A stretch of 33,597 bases of DNA from an uncultured Lachnospiraceae bacterium (GCA_947631985.1 CANRNK010000012.1:1-33597); one strand, 5' to 3'. Numbered from the stretch's first letter, positions 9,588 through 18,430 are shown. The notes: generated from the sequence alone by a model not told the origin. Program-made: numbers and translations.

Positions 9588-9755
9588 ATGCAAGAAATAA
9601 AAAGATTTATTCTTGAAGAAGACGGAAGTGGAACAGTAGAAATGATTTTGATTTTAGTGGTCTTAATTGGACTTGTAATAATTTTCAAAAAACAATTAAC
9701 CAGTCTTGTAAATGATATTTTTAGTAGAATTACATCTGATGCAAAGTCAATCTAA
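9588..9755 (+). CDS. Flp-like type IVb pilin (55 aa), not in ORF track
   Basis: ATG at 9588 after RBS aggagg (9575-9580); translated MQEIKRFILEEDGSGTVEMILILVVLIGLVIIFKKQLTSLVNDIFSRITSDAKSI*; G13/S14 prepilin-type site with Glu at +5 and hydrophobic helix. Confidence 0.88.
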   Translation: MQEIKRFILEEDGSGTVEMILILVVLIGLVIIFKKQLTSLVNDIFSRITSDAKSI

Positions 9756-9756
9756 T

Positions 9757-11199
9757 ATGAAAAAAGCTGAAATTAGTATTTATCTCGCATTAACACTAGG
9801 AATAGTGCTTTCACTTGTGCTCACGTTGGTGGAAGGAGCAAGGCAAAGTGCAATAAAGATGCAGATAGAATGTGTAACGGATATGGGTCTTCATTCTGTA
9901 TTTGCAGAATACCACAGAGAACTACTATCACAGTACGATTTGTTTTTTATTGATACATCCTACGGGCGGGAATTTCCATCCCTGGCCAATACAGAACAAC
10001 ATCTGAATTCATTTATGGAATATAATTTTAACCCAGCGATGCTACTTTTCACGTTCCAAGTAAAAGATTGGCTAAGCATCTATACACAAAATCTGAGTTT
10101 TTCAGAATACTCAATTGCTACAGATGAGAAGGGAAATGTAGTAAAAAGACAAATTCTTCAATATATGAGAGATAAGTATTTAATAAATGATTTTATTCAG
10201 GCAAATGAAAATAAAAGACTTGTAACAGATAATCATTTACATGAAACAAATATAAGTAGTGAAAAACAAAGATTGCGTGATCAGATCAATGCTGAGATGA
10301 GTGAGAGAAACATTCGGGAGAATGAAGACAATACAGACAATACAGTTGAAATACCATCCGACCAGGTGAATCAGGTAAAAGGAATGAGTCTAATTCCCTA
10401 TATCATTACAAGTCAGGAAAAAGTATCAAGAAAACTAATTAATCCTACAGAGTATGTGTCAGGAAGGGAGTTGTTGATTGGAACAGGGATACCTAAGATT
10501 CACCAGGAAGATTTTAATGCGCAGGATGAAATCTTTATAGGAGAGTACTTAATCGAAAAATGTGGGTACTATCTTAAGGAAAAGGAAAAAATGAATGCAG
10601 TGTTAAAGTATCAACTTGAGTATATTCTTGCAGGAAAGGGGAATGATTATGATAACCTAAGCTTGATTGCAAATAGACTGCTACTCATGAGAGAAGCATC
10701 CAATATGATGTATTTATGGTCAAATTCGGCCAAATCAGCTGAGGCTGAAACAGCCGCAGCAATGATAAGTGCAATTGCGTTAATTCCAGAGGCAGAACCA
10801 GCAATCAAGCAGCTGATTCTACTGACTTGGGCAACAGCAGAAAGTATCTGTGATTTAAAAGTCCTTTATAAAGGTGGAAAAGTACCAATTATGAAAAGTG
10901 ATCAAACCTGGCAATTAAGTTTCCTGCAATTTTGTCTGGGGGTCACTTCTTCTGATCAAAATCAAAGAAATTCAACAGGACAAGGTTACCTTGATTATTT
11001 AAGAATATTACTCTTAATGCAGAGTCCAGAAGAAAAAATGATGCGTTTTTTTGATGTGATGGAGATGGATATTCGAAACACGGAAGATAATGAAAATTTT
11101 CAATTGGATGGATGTTTAGACAGTTTGACAATGGAGGCGATATTTAAAAGTCATTATGGCTATCAGTATAGTATAAAGAGGTTCTATAGCTATGAGTAA
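9757..11199 (+). CDS. DUF5702-like Tad-locus membrane-anchored protein
   Basis: Start at 9757 (MKKAEISIYLALTLGIVLSLVLTLVEGARQSAIKMQIECVTDMGLHSVFAEYHRELLSQYDLFFIDTSYG), just after the flp stop; track start 9712 lies inside flp. N-terminal helix followed by DUF5702-type extracellular region. Confidence 0.75.
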   Translation: MKKAEISIYLALTLGIVLSLVLTLVEGARQSAIKMQIECVTDMGLHSVFAEYHRELLSQYDLFFIDTSYGREFPSLANTEQHLNSFMEYNFNPAMLLFTFQVKDWLSIYTQNLSFSEYSIATDEKGNVVKRQILQYMRDKYLINDFIQANENKRLVTDNHLHETNISSEKQRLRDQINAEMSERNIRENEDNTDNTVEIPSDQVNQVKGMSLIPYIITSQEKVSRKLINPTEYVSGRELLIGTGIPKIHQEDFNAQDEIFIGEYLIEKCGYYLKEKEKMNAVLKYQLEYILAGKGNDYDNLSLIANRLLLMREASNMMYLWSNSAKSAEAETAAAMISAIALIPEAEPAIKQLILLTWATAESICDLKVLYKGGKVPIMKSDQTWQLSFLQFCLGVTSSDQNQRNSTGQGYLDYLRILLLMQSPEEKMMRFFDVMEMDIRNTEDNENFQLDGCLDSLTMEAIFKSHYGYQYSIKRFYSYE

Positions 11200-11215
11200 A
11201 AGGATGTGATAAACG

Positions 11216-12193
11216 ATGGTATTCTATTTCTTCAAAAAAAATATAAATCAAGATCAAGCAACTAATAATAAATATAATTATATCAAACAAAATCTCCGGA
11301 CATATTCTGATTCACTTCACAACACACACACAATCTCAAAAAAAAGGACAGCAACAAAAAATAGAATACCTTCGTTTATCACATCCTCTAGGAAAGCGAG
11401 TATTACAATAGAAGCATCTTTGGTCATGCCCCTTTTTTTGATTGCCATGCTTTTTTTGCTTAGTATGATAGAAATTATAAGGTTACAATCTGAATTTGAA
11501 CAATCACTTCATCAATACGGGAAAAAACTGGCAGTTCATGCATACGCCTATGACAAAATTCAAAAAAATGATAGTAGTGTGGTAGATGTTGTAGAATCAC
11601 TTAGCTTTTCAACCGGGTTTTTAAAAAAAGAAATTGAAGATAGTCTTGGAAAAGAATACCTAAACGATTCTCCGCTAGTGAATGGTGATGCTGGAATTCT
11701 GTATTTGTATTCAAGCTTCATGAAGGATGACATAATTGATCTGGTCATACAATATGAGGTTCAACCATTTGGAAATTTGTTTGGCACAAAAAGAATGAAA
11801 CTTATGAATCGATGCAGGCTTCATGCCTGGACAGGGTATGATTTAAAAAGTGTATCGAATAGTAGGAAGGAAGAGGAACAATATGTGTACATTGCAGAGG
11901 ATGGTGAAGTATATCATACAAATAGAAACTGTACACACCTTGTTCTTTCAATTCAAGAATGCAGTATAGACACCCTTGACAATTTTAGAAATGAAGATGG
12001 CGGAAAATATAGTAGCTGTGAACTCTGTGGTACTAGTCAATTGGAGGGTAGAATCAGATACATTACAGAAACAGGTAATAGATATCATATAGATAAAAAC
12101 TGCAGCGGATTAAAAAGAACAGTCAGTGTAATACCGCTTTCGCAGGTTAACCAGAAGCGAGGATGCATTAGATGTAGTAAGTTAACAGGATAA
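11216..12193 (+). CDS. TadE-like pseudopilin with tandem C-terminal Cys (CxxC) modules
   Basis: KASITIEASLVMPLFLIAMLFLL prepilin-like motif; C-terminus has two YHxxxxCxxL...CxxC units (VYHTNRNCTHL...SSCELCG and RYHIDKNCSGL...GCIRCS). Confidence 0.75.
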   Translation: MVFYFFKKNINQDQATNNKYNYIKQNLRTYSDSLHNTHTISKKRTATKNRIPSFITSSRKASITIEASLVMPLFLIAMLFLLSMIEIIRLQSEFEQSLHQYGKKLAVHAYAYDKIQKNDSSVVDVVESLSFSTGFLKKEIEDSLGKEYLNDSPLVNGDAGILYLYSSFMKDDIIDLVIQYEVQPFGNLFGTKRMKLMNRCRLHAWTGYDLKSVSNSRKEEEQYVYIAEDGEVYHTNRNCTHLVLSIQECSIDTLDNFRNEDGGKYSSCELCGTSQLEGRIRYITETGNRYHIDKNCSGLKRTVSVIPLSQVNQKRGCIRCSKLTG

Positions 12194-12247
12194 AATTAAA
12201 AAGGATAAAAATAAAAAGGATAAAAATAAAAAGGATAAAATAGAAAG
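12188..12247 (+). repeat. Four tandem copies of a 15-bp unit
   Basis: ggataaaattaaaaa / ggataaaaataaaaa / ggataaaaataaaaa / ggataaaatagaaag; spans the stop of the upstream gene and ends 2 bp before the downstream ATG. Confidence 0.92.
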
Positions 12248-12249
12248 AT

Positions 12250-12675
12250 ATGATTCGAGTTTTGCTCATTGTTTTTTTAGCGTATGGTGCCTCAATAGAC
12301 TTTAAAAGGAGAATGATTACCACCAGATATCTCATTCTATTTGCATTCACTGGATTTATTTGTCTTGTTTATAGATTACTTTTGGCAGAGTCATTTGAAA
12401 AAACCTTGTGCATCTTTTTTATTTCACTGATACCTGGAATCGGAATGTTACTATTTGGAAAATTTTCAGAGGAGCAAATCGGATATGGCGATGGACTTCT
12501 TATTACCCTTTTCGCATTTTATCTTCCTTTTCAGGAGATTCTAATGTGCTTAATGTTAGCAGTATTTTTTGCGGGAATGGCATCTGGAATCCTATTTATA
12601 ATTAGACGTAATAAAAAAGTGGAAGGGATTCCATTTTTACCCTTTATACTTATCGCATGTATTCTTCAGATATAA
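12250..12675 (+). CDS. A24-family prepilin peptidase, copy 2
   Basis: Multi-TM 141 aa; ASIDFKRRMITTRY and GYGDGLLITLFAFYLPF two-Asp motifs. Confidence 0.82.
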   Translation: MIRVLLIVFLAYGASIDFKRRMITTRYLILFAFTGFICLVYRLLLAESFEKTLCIFFISLIPGIGMLLFGKFSEEQIGYGDGLLITLFAFYLPFQEILMCLMLAVFFAGMASGILFIIRRNKKVEGIPFLPFILIACILQI

Positions 12676-12691
12676 AAAGAAAGAGTGGAAA

Positions 12692-13153
12692 ATGGGGAGA
12701 CTAAAAAGCAAACAAATGAAAGCAAGTATTACAATCGAAGCATCTCTCATCTTACCTTTTATCACGATTATAATTGTACTTATGATTTATCTATCGTTGT
12801 TTGTTTATGACAGATGCATAATTTCTCAAAAATTATATATTGCTTCTTTACGGGGTAGCCTATCAGAATTTAATCAAAAAGATATAGAACAAGATATGGA
12901 AGAAGAAATTATTAAGATAGCTACAGAAAATGTAATTGGAGGAAACCTTTCGATTAAGGATTCTGGGATTGGTCAAAATAAAATTTGTAATAACACTGTA
13001 TTTCAATTGAAGAATCCTTTTATTAAAATTGCGAAATCAGAAGGAATACACACTTCATGGAATATAAACACAAGGAAAGAGATCGAATTAATCAACAGTG
13101 TAGAATATATTAGAAATATAAGAAGAATAGAAAAAATCAAGGAGGGAGTATAA
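12692..13153 (+). CDS. TadE-like pseudopilin
   Basis: MGRLKSKQMKASITIEASLILPFITIIIVLMIYLSLFVYDR; same KASITIEASL motif as the 11216 gene. Confidence 0.78.
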   Translation: MGRLKSKQMKASITIEASLILPFITIIIVLMIYLSLFVYDRCIISQKLYIASLRGSLSEFNQKDIEQDMEEEIIKIATENVIGGNLSIKDSGIGQNKICNNTVFQLKNPFIKIAKSEGIHTSWNINTRKEIELINSVEYIRNIRRIEKIKEGV

Positions 13154-13160
13154 CAAAGCA

Positions 13161-14654
13161 ATGGATACTAAGTATATTAGAGAACTTAATCACAACTATC
13201 TTGTAATGATACCTCCAATAGAAGCAATCAAGGAAAGTTATGAGACAGAAATCCTACGTTTGAATAAAATACCTGGATTAGCGGATCTCGACATACGATA
13301 TTACAATGAGCAACAAATGTTTTATTATGAAATCAGTTCAAAACAATCAATTGCAAATCTATACGGATCATCAGAAATGAATTTTGCAGAGATCAGTGCA
13401 CTCATAAAAGGCATTTACAGTATGTTACTTTCGATAGAGGAATATCTTATCAATATTAACCATATTATTTTTGACCCAGATTATATATTTTTTGAACTAG
13501 AAAAAAAGGAAATCTCTTTTATCTGTTATCCAGAATATGATAAAAATTCAAAACATAGTTTTTCTGAACTATCCGAGTATTTATTAAATAAGGTGAATCA
13601 TAAAGATGAAAAAGCCGTTTTACTGTCTTATAAAATTTATAAAAACACAAGGAACGAAAACTTTATTATAGATGAAATTATAAATTATCTGCAAGAATTT
13701 ACTGAGGAAAGATTTGAAGAGACCAGGATTATAAATTCTATCGGGCAAAAAGAATATGACAATCATGAAATGTTAATGGAAAACAAAAATGATGATAAGA
13801 ATGAACTTGAATCAGAAATGAGTATGAAAAAAAACAATAGGAAGGGAAATAAAACAAATGAAATAGAGGATGATAAAAAAACAGAAAAGGATGATTGGGA
13901 AGAACAGTTTGCTCAATATTCCGAACAGGAGGAGATAAAAAAAGAAAAAAGTATCTATGAAAAAGCATGGAATGCAATTGAAAAAAATAAAAATGAATTC
14001 TATTTACTCATCTTTGTATTTATGCTAACAGTAATTTTTATAGGAGTTATAATAATGTGGTATGTTAGGCTGATTGAGATAAGCATATTACAACTAATAA
14101 AAGTGAATGGAGTTCTTCTAATTCTGATTGTGGGATCTATGTTGTCTATTTATATTATGAAAAGTAGAAAAAAATCGAAGTCAATAGAAGAACAATATGA
14201 ATTAACGAACAAAAAAATAAAAGAAAGTGAATATTTCGAGCAACAAGATGAGAAGGTAATCATATCAGATTTTTTAGTTGGAAATGACTATTATTCAAAG
14301 CAAGAACAGACCATGGGAAATAGTAATACAATACTTATTTCAAATGAACTTGAATTTATAAAAAGTGGATTCTTAACCAGAGAAAGTGAAGGAAACCAAA
14401 TAAAATATTTACTTGATCATTTTCCATATACAATTGGGAAGATATCTGGAAATGTGAATTTAGAGATAGAAGATTCTTCTGTCAGCCGGATCCACGCCAA
14501 ATTTTTCAAAAAGGGAGAAACTCTCTTTCTGGAAGATTTAAATTCACTAAATGGGACTTATAAAAACGGAATGAAATTGGTCGAGAAAGAAGCGGTAATT
14601 GTTGAGTCAGGAGATGAGATTGCCTTTGCAAAAATCAACTTTACCTATCATTGA
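13161..14654 (+). CDS. DUF6382-like N-terminal domain, TM helices and C-terminal FHA domain
   Basis: C-terminal FHA signature YTIGKISGNVNLEIEDSSVSRIHAKFFKKGETLFLEDLNSLNGTYKNGMKL; two hydrophobic segments mid-protein; charged linker. Confidence 0.85.
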   Translation: MDTKYIRELNHNYLVMIPPIEAIKESYETEILRLNKIPGLADLDIRYYNEQQMFYYEISSKQSIANLYGSSEMNFAEISALIKGIYSMLLSIEEYLININHIIFDPDYIFFELEKKEISFICYPEYDKNSKHSFSELSEYLLNKVNHKDEKAVLLSYKIYKNTRNENFIIDEIINYLQEFTEERFEETRIINSIGQKEYDNHEMLMENKNDDKNELESEMSMKKNNRKGNKTNEIEDDKKTEKDDWEEQFAQYSEQEEIKKEKSIYEKAWNAIEKNKNEFYLLIFVFMLTVIFIGVIIMWYVRLIEISILQLIKVNGVLLILIVGSMLSIYIMKSRKKSKSIEEQYELTNKKIKESEYFEQQDEKVIISDFLVGNDYYSKQEQTMGNSNTILISNELEFIKSGFLTRESEGNQIKYLLDHFPYTIGKISGNVNLEIEDSSVSRIHAKFFKKGETLFLEDLNSLNGTYKNGMKLVEKEAVIVESGDEIAFAKINFTYH

Positions 14655-14714
14655 CATACATATTTATAAATGATACCTTTAAATGTAAGAAAACAAGCAG
14701 AGAGAAGGTATCAT

Positions 14715-15761
14715 ATGATTCAACATATGAGAGATTTTCTAACATCTCAGGGATATCATTTTTTGCCAGCAAATAAGCCGGAAATAATGGTTTATTATAG
14801 GAATGACCAAGCAGAAATAGAAGTAATACATATGATAGATTTTGAACAAAAGATGAATCTATCACCAATCATGTTACAAAATATGAAAGAAAAAATCACT
14901 CTTCTTTTTCGAGAAAAAGGGTATAGAAATATTGCAATTCTTACTGTCATTATTTCCAACGAGACAGACGAGATGAAGGAATTAACAAAGAGTGACACTG
15001 CTTGCTGGATTGTTGATGAAAAAAATGGAAAACTCATGATTTTTGAAAATCAAAAAAATGGGTTTTTACATATCAAAGAGTACATTGAAAAGGTATTAGA
15101 AAAGGAAGATGGAACATCAGAGGAGAGTTTTAACCAAAAATATTCTAGTGAGAACATAAGAAATATACTATTCAAGAAAAAAGAGACTCCTGTTACATAT
15201 ATAATTACAATGATAAATGTCATAGTTTTTATTGCGTGCTTACTAACAGGCACTTTATTTTATGAGTATGGCGCAATCAATGCAGTCAGATTTTTCTATT
15301 TTCATGAATATTATAGGCTTCTTTCTTCTTTATTTTTGCATGGGGACATTCAACACCTTGTTGGAAATATGCTCTTTTTTTTCTTCCTTGGAGAAATAGT
15401 GGAAAGGGAGCTTGGAAGCCGAAAATATCTATTACTATATTTCCTTTCAGGAATTTGTGGAAGTATACTATCAATGGCTTATAGTAGCTACTTAAAGACC
15501 TTTACCGATTCAATTGGAGCAAGCGGTGCAATTTTTGGAGTGGTGGGTGGACTATTATGGATTGTTTTGCGGAATAAAGGAAAAGTTGAAAGCATTTCTC
15601 TTGGAAAAATATTATTTCTAGTAATTTTCTCACTATATAGTGGCCTTATTAGCACAAACGTTGACAATGCTGCACATTTCGGAGGGTTTATTGCAGGCTT
15701 ACTACTTGCAATAGCACTTTATCATAAAAAAGGAAAGATTGAGCAGAAAGAGGAAGAATGA
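14715..15761 (+). CDS. Rhomboid family intramembrane serine protease
   Basis: DSIGASGAIFGVVGGLLW (GxSG) and NAAHFGGFIAG (catalytic His); multi-TM. ATG 14715 has RBS agagaagg; track start 14670 lacks a clear RBS. Confidence 0.88.
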   Translation: MIQHMRDFLTSQGYHFLPANKPEIMVYYRNDQAEIEVIHMIDFEQKMNLSPIMLQNMKEKITLLFREKGYRNIAILTVIISNETDEMKELTKSDTACWIVDEKNGKLMIFENQKNGFLHIKEYIEKVLEKEDGTSEESFNQKYSSENIRNILFKKKETPVTYIITMINVIVFIACLLTGTLFYEYGAINAVRFFYFHEYYRLLSSLFLHGDIQHLVGNMLFFFFLGEIVERELGSRKYLLLYFLSGICGSILSMAYSSYLKTFTDSIGASGAIFGVVGGLLWIVLRNKGKVESISLGKILFLVIFSLYSGLISTNVDNAAHFGGFIAGLLLAIALYHKKGKIEQKEEE

Positions 15762-15762
15762 T

Positions 15763-16770
15763 ATGGGGATGAAAGTTAATATATATTATGGGGGAAGAGG
15801 GTTGATAGATGACCCAACTTTATTTGTCATAAGTAAGATGCACGAAGTACTTGAAGAACTGCATGTAGACGTTAAAAGGTATAATTTATATGAAATGAAA
15901 AATACGATTACAACCCTTCCGCAGACATTAAAAGAAGCAGATGGAATTATACTGGCGTCAACTGTTGAGTGGTATGGAATCGGCGGGTTTATGACACAAT
16001 TTTTGGATGCATGCTTTTTATATGGCGATAAAGAAAGAATTAATAAGATTTATATGTGTCCAGTTGTAATGTCGACTACTTATGGAGAAAGAGAAGGAAA
16101 ACTGACTTTATCTACAGCATGGGAGATATTAGGTGGATTACCATGCAGTGGAATTTGTGGCTACATTCCAGATGCACTTGCATTGGAAATGAGTCAGGGA
16201 TATGGAAAACTAATTGAAAAAAAAGCGGAGAATCTTTATCGAACAATTAGTCAGAAGCTCACGAGTTTTCCGGCAAGTAATCAGGCTGTTAAACAAATGG
16301 TTTCGCAGACAAAAAATGTTGATTTAACACCACAGGAAACGGAACAGCTTTCCCAGTATGCATCAAATGATGAGTATGTTCAGAAGCAAAAAGAAGATAT
16401 ACTGGAATTGACAAGTTTTTTCAAAGACAAGTTAGTCAGTAAAGAAATAGAAGACAATTCGGACTTAGTGATTAAAAAATTTGAAGAATATTATAATCCG
16501 ATTCCTGGTTTTATTGCATCCTATAAATTAACGATTCATGAGAGAAAAACGCCCCTGACGATACAAATCAATCATATACAGCTACTTTGCAATTATGGAT
16601 ATACGGAAAAGAGCGATGTTGAGATGGATCTTAATCAGGGAACTTTAAATGATATTATGTATGGAAGAATGACCTTTCAAAGAGCATTTATGGCAGGCAA
16701 TATGAAAATGAAAGGCGATTTTAAAACATTCAGAACACTTGACCTTTTATTTCCTTTTATTGAGAATTAG
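15763..16770 (+). CDS. Flavodoxin-like/NADPH-dependent FMN reductase-type protein with C-terminal SCP2-like region
   Basis: N-terminal flavodoxin-like fold (VNIYYGGRG...ADGIILASTVEWYGIGGFMTQFLDACF); C-terminal IMYGRMTFQRAFMAGNMKMKGDFKTFRTLDLLFPF is SCP2-like. Start taken as ATG 15763. Confidence 0.7.
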   Translation: MGMKVNIYYGGRGLIDDPTLFVISKMHEVLEELHVDVKRYNLYEMKNTITTLPQTLKEADGIILASTVEWYGIGGFMTQFLDACFLYGDKERINKIYMCPVVMSTTYGEREGKLTLSTAWEILGGLPCSGICGYIPDALALEMSQGYGKLIEKKAENLYRTISQKLTSFPASNQAVKQMVSQTKNVDLTPQETEQLSQYASNDEYVQKQKEDILELTSFFKDKLVSKEIEDNSDLVIKKFEEYYNPIPGFIASYKLTIHERKTPLTIQINHIQLLCNYGYTEKSDVEMDLNQGTLNDIMYGRMTFQRAFMAGNMKMKGDFKTFRTLDLLFPFIEN

Positions 16771-16805
16771 GGTCAGTTTTAAGAACGGGAAAAGGGAGAT
16801 AGAGA

Positions 16806-17216
16806 ATGATAAATACAAATTGTATTTTTTGCAAAATAGCAGAGGGTGAGATTCCATCAAAAACAATTTATGAAGATGAGAAATTTCGAGTTATTTTAGA
16901 CTTAGGACCAGCAACTAAGGGACATGCTTTGATTTTGCCAAAACAACATTATGCAAATATATTCGAAATACCTGAAAAAGAAGTAGGAGAAGCATTTATA
17001 CTTGCAAAAAAAATAGCAGGAATCATAAAAGAAAAGTTAAACTGTGATGGATTTAATATCATTCAAAACAATGAAAAAACTGCCGGTCAGACAGTCTTTC
17101 ATTTTCATATCCATTTAATTCCGCGATATTTTGACGATGGTCAAAAAATCAATTGGCAATCACAAGACGTAATGCAGGAAGAATTAGAAGAAGTGAAAGC
17201 ACAAATCATAAACTAA
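16806..17216 (+). CDS. HIT family protein
   Basis: CIFCKIAEGEIPSKTIYEDE and HIT motif QTVFHFHIHLIPRYF. Confidence 0.96.
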   Translation: MINTNCIFCKIAEGEIPSKTIYEDEKFRVILDLGPATKGHALILPKQHYANIFEIPEKEVGEAFILAKKIAGIIKEKLNCDGFNIIQNNEKTAGQTVFHFHIHLIPRYFDDGQKINWQSQDVMQEELEEVKAQIIN

Positions 17217-17241
17217 GAAAGCATGGTTTGGTAAGTGAAAA

Positions 17242-18306
17242 TTATAAGGCGTGTTTTTGCAGAAGCGATACAACGAGTTGGGCTGCATTTGCCTGCATAC
17301 TTTTTTCCATGTTTTCCAGATAAGTGTTTTTGTTCTGATCTAGTATTTGGATTGATTCAAGTAGTAAGTCTACTGATAATTTTTCTTCCTCTATGACCAA
17401 ACTAAACCCTTGTGATTCAAAAGAGCGTGCATTTAGGATCTGATCTCCACGACTGCTTTTAGAAGAGAGAGGTATTAATAGATTTGGTTTTTTGAGAGCA
17501 AGTAATTCACAAATGGCATTTGCACCTGCTCTTGATATAACAACGTCTGCAAGCGCAAAAAAATCCTTTAGCTCGGAGGTAACATACTCAAACTGTTTAT
17601 AGCCATTGATAGATTCAAGCGAGGGTTCGAGTTTTCCTTTTCCACATAGATGAATCACCTGATAATGGAGCAAAAGTTTAGGAAGAGCATCCCGGACAAT
17701 CTGATTGATAAAGGAAGCGCCAAGACTACCACCAATCACTAACAAAACAGGAATCTCCTCTTGGAAGCCACATTGACTCACAGCTTTTTCTTTTTCTCCT
17801 AAAAATAATTCTTTTCTAATAGGGGAGCCAGTTAAAACAGCCTTTTCCTGCGGAAGATATTTTAGTGTTTCAGGGAAGTTACAGCATATTTTTTTTGATA
17901 CAGGAATACACAGTCGGTTGGCCAGCCCAGGAGTCATATCAGATTCATGTATGATACAGGGTATTTTTAATGAGGCAGCTGCCCTCACAACTGGAACTGT
18001 CACAAAACCACCTTTTGAGAATAAAACATCAGGGTGGATTTTTTTGAGAATTTTTCTCGCTTCAAAATATCCTTTTATAACACGAAAAGGATCAGTAAAA
18101 TTTTTGAAATCAAAATAACGCCGGAATTTACCTGTTGAGATACTATAATAAGGAATTGAAAAATCCTGAATAAGAGTTTTTTCAATTCCATCGTGAGAAC
18201 CGATATAGTTTATTTCAAAGTTATTTTCTAAAAGAAGCGGAAAAAGAGCAATATTAGGTGTAACATGTCCAGCTGTGCCGCCACCAGTCAATACAATTTT
18301 TTTCAT
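17242..18306 (-). CDS. murG: UDP-GlcNAc--MurNAc-pentapeptide-undecaprenol GlcNAc transferase
   Basis: GGGTAGHVTPNIALFPLL, FSKGGFVTVPVVRAA, VIGGSLGASFIN, VISRAGANAICELLALKKPNLLIPL. Confidence 0.95.
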   Translation of the reverse strand: MKKIVLTGGGTAGHVTPNIALFPLLLENNFEINYIGSHDGIEKTLIQDFSIPYYSISTGKFRRYFDFKNFTDPFRVIKGYFEARKILKKIHPDVLFSKGGFVTVPVVRAAASLKIPCIIHESDMTPGLANRLCIPVSKKICCNFPETLKYLPQEKAVLTGSPIRKELFLGEKEKAVSQCGFQEEIPVLLVIGGSLGASFINQIVRDALPKLLLHYQVIHLCGKGKLEPSLESINGYKQFEYVTSELKDFFALADVVISRAGANAICELLALKKPNLLIPLSSKSSRGDQILNARSFESQGFSLVIEEEKLSVDLLLESIQILDQNKNTYLENMEKSMQANAAQLVVSLLQKHAL

Positions 18307-18430
18307 TGTGTCCCCTGAATTCCCATTTTTATTTTTACACTTTAATTATAAAAATTATATCAGAATATCATAAAACATGCCACATAGAAAGTAAACCTAG
18401 AAGGCTAAATGACGGTATCTCAAGTTTTTC

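Noticed and set aside
12188-12247. Tandem repeat as possible CRISPR array
   Set aside because: Only four contiguous 15-bp units, no spacers and no cas genes nearby.
12168-12350. 60-aa minus-strand ORF with FILFIFILF repeats
   Set aside because: Produced by reading the 15-bp tandem repeat backwards; no independent coding evidence.
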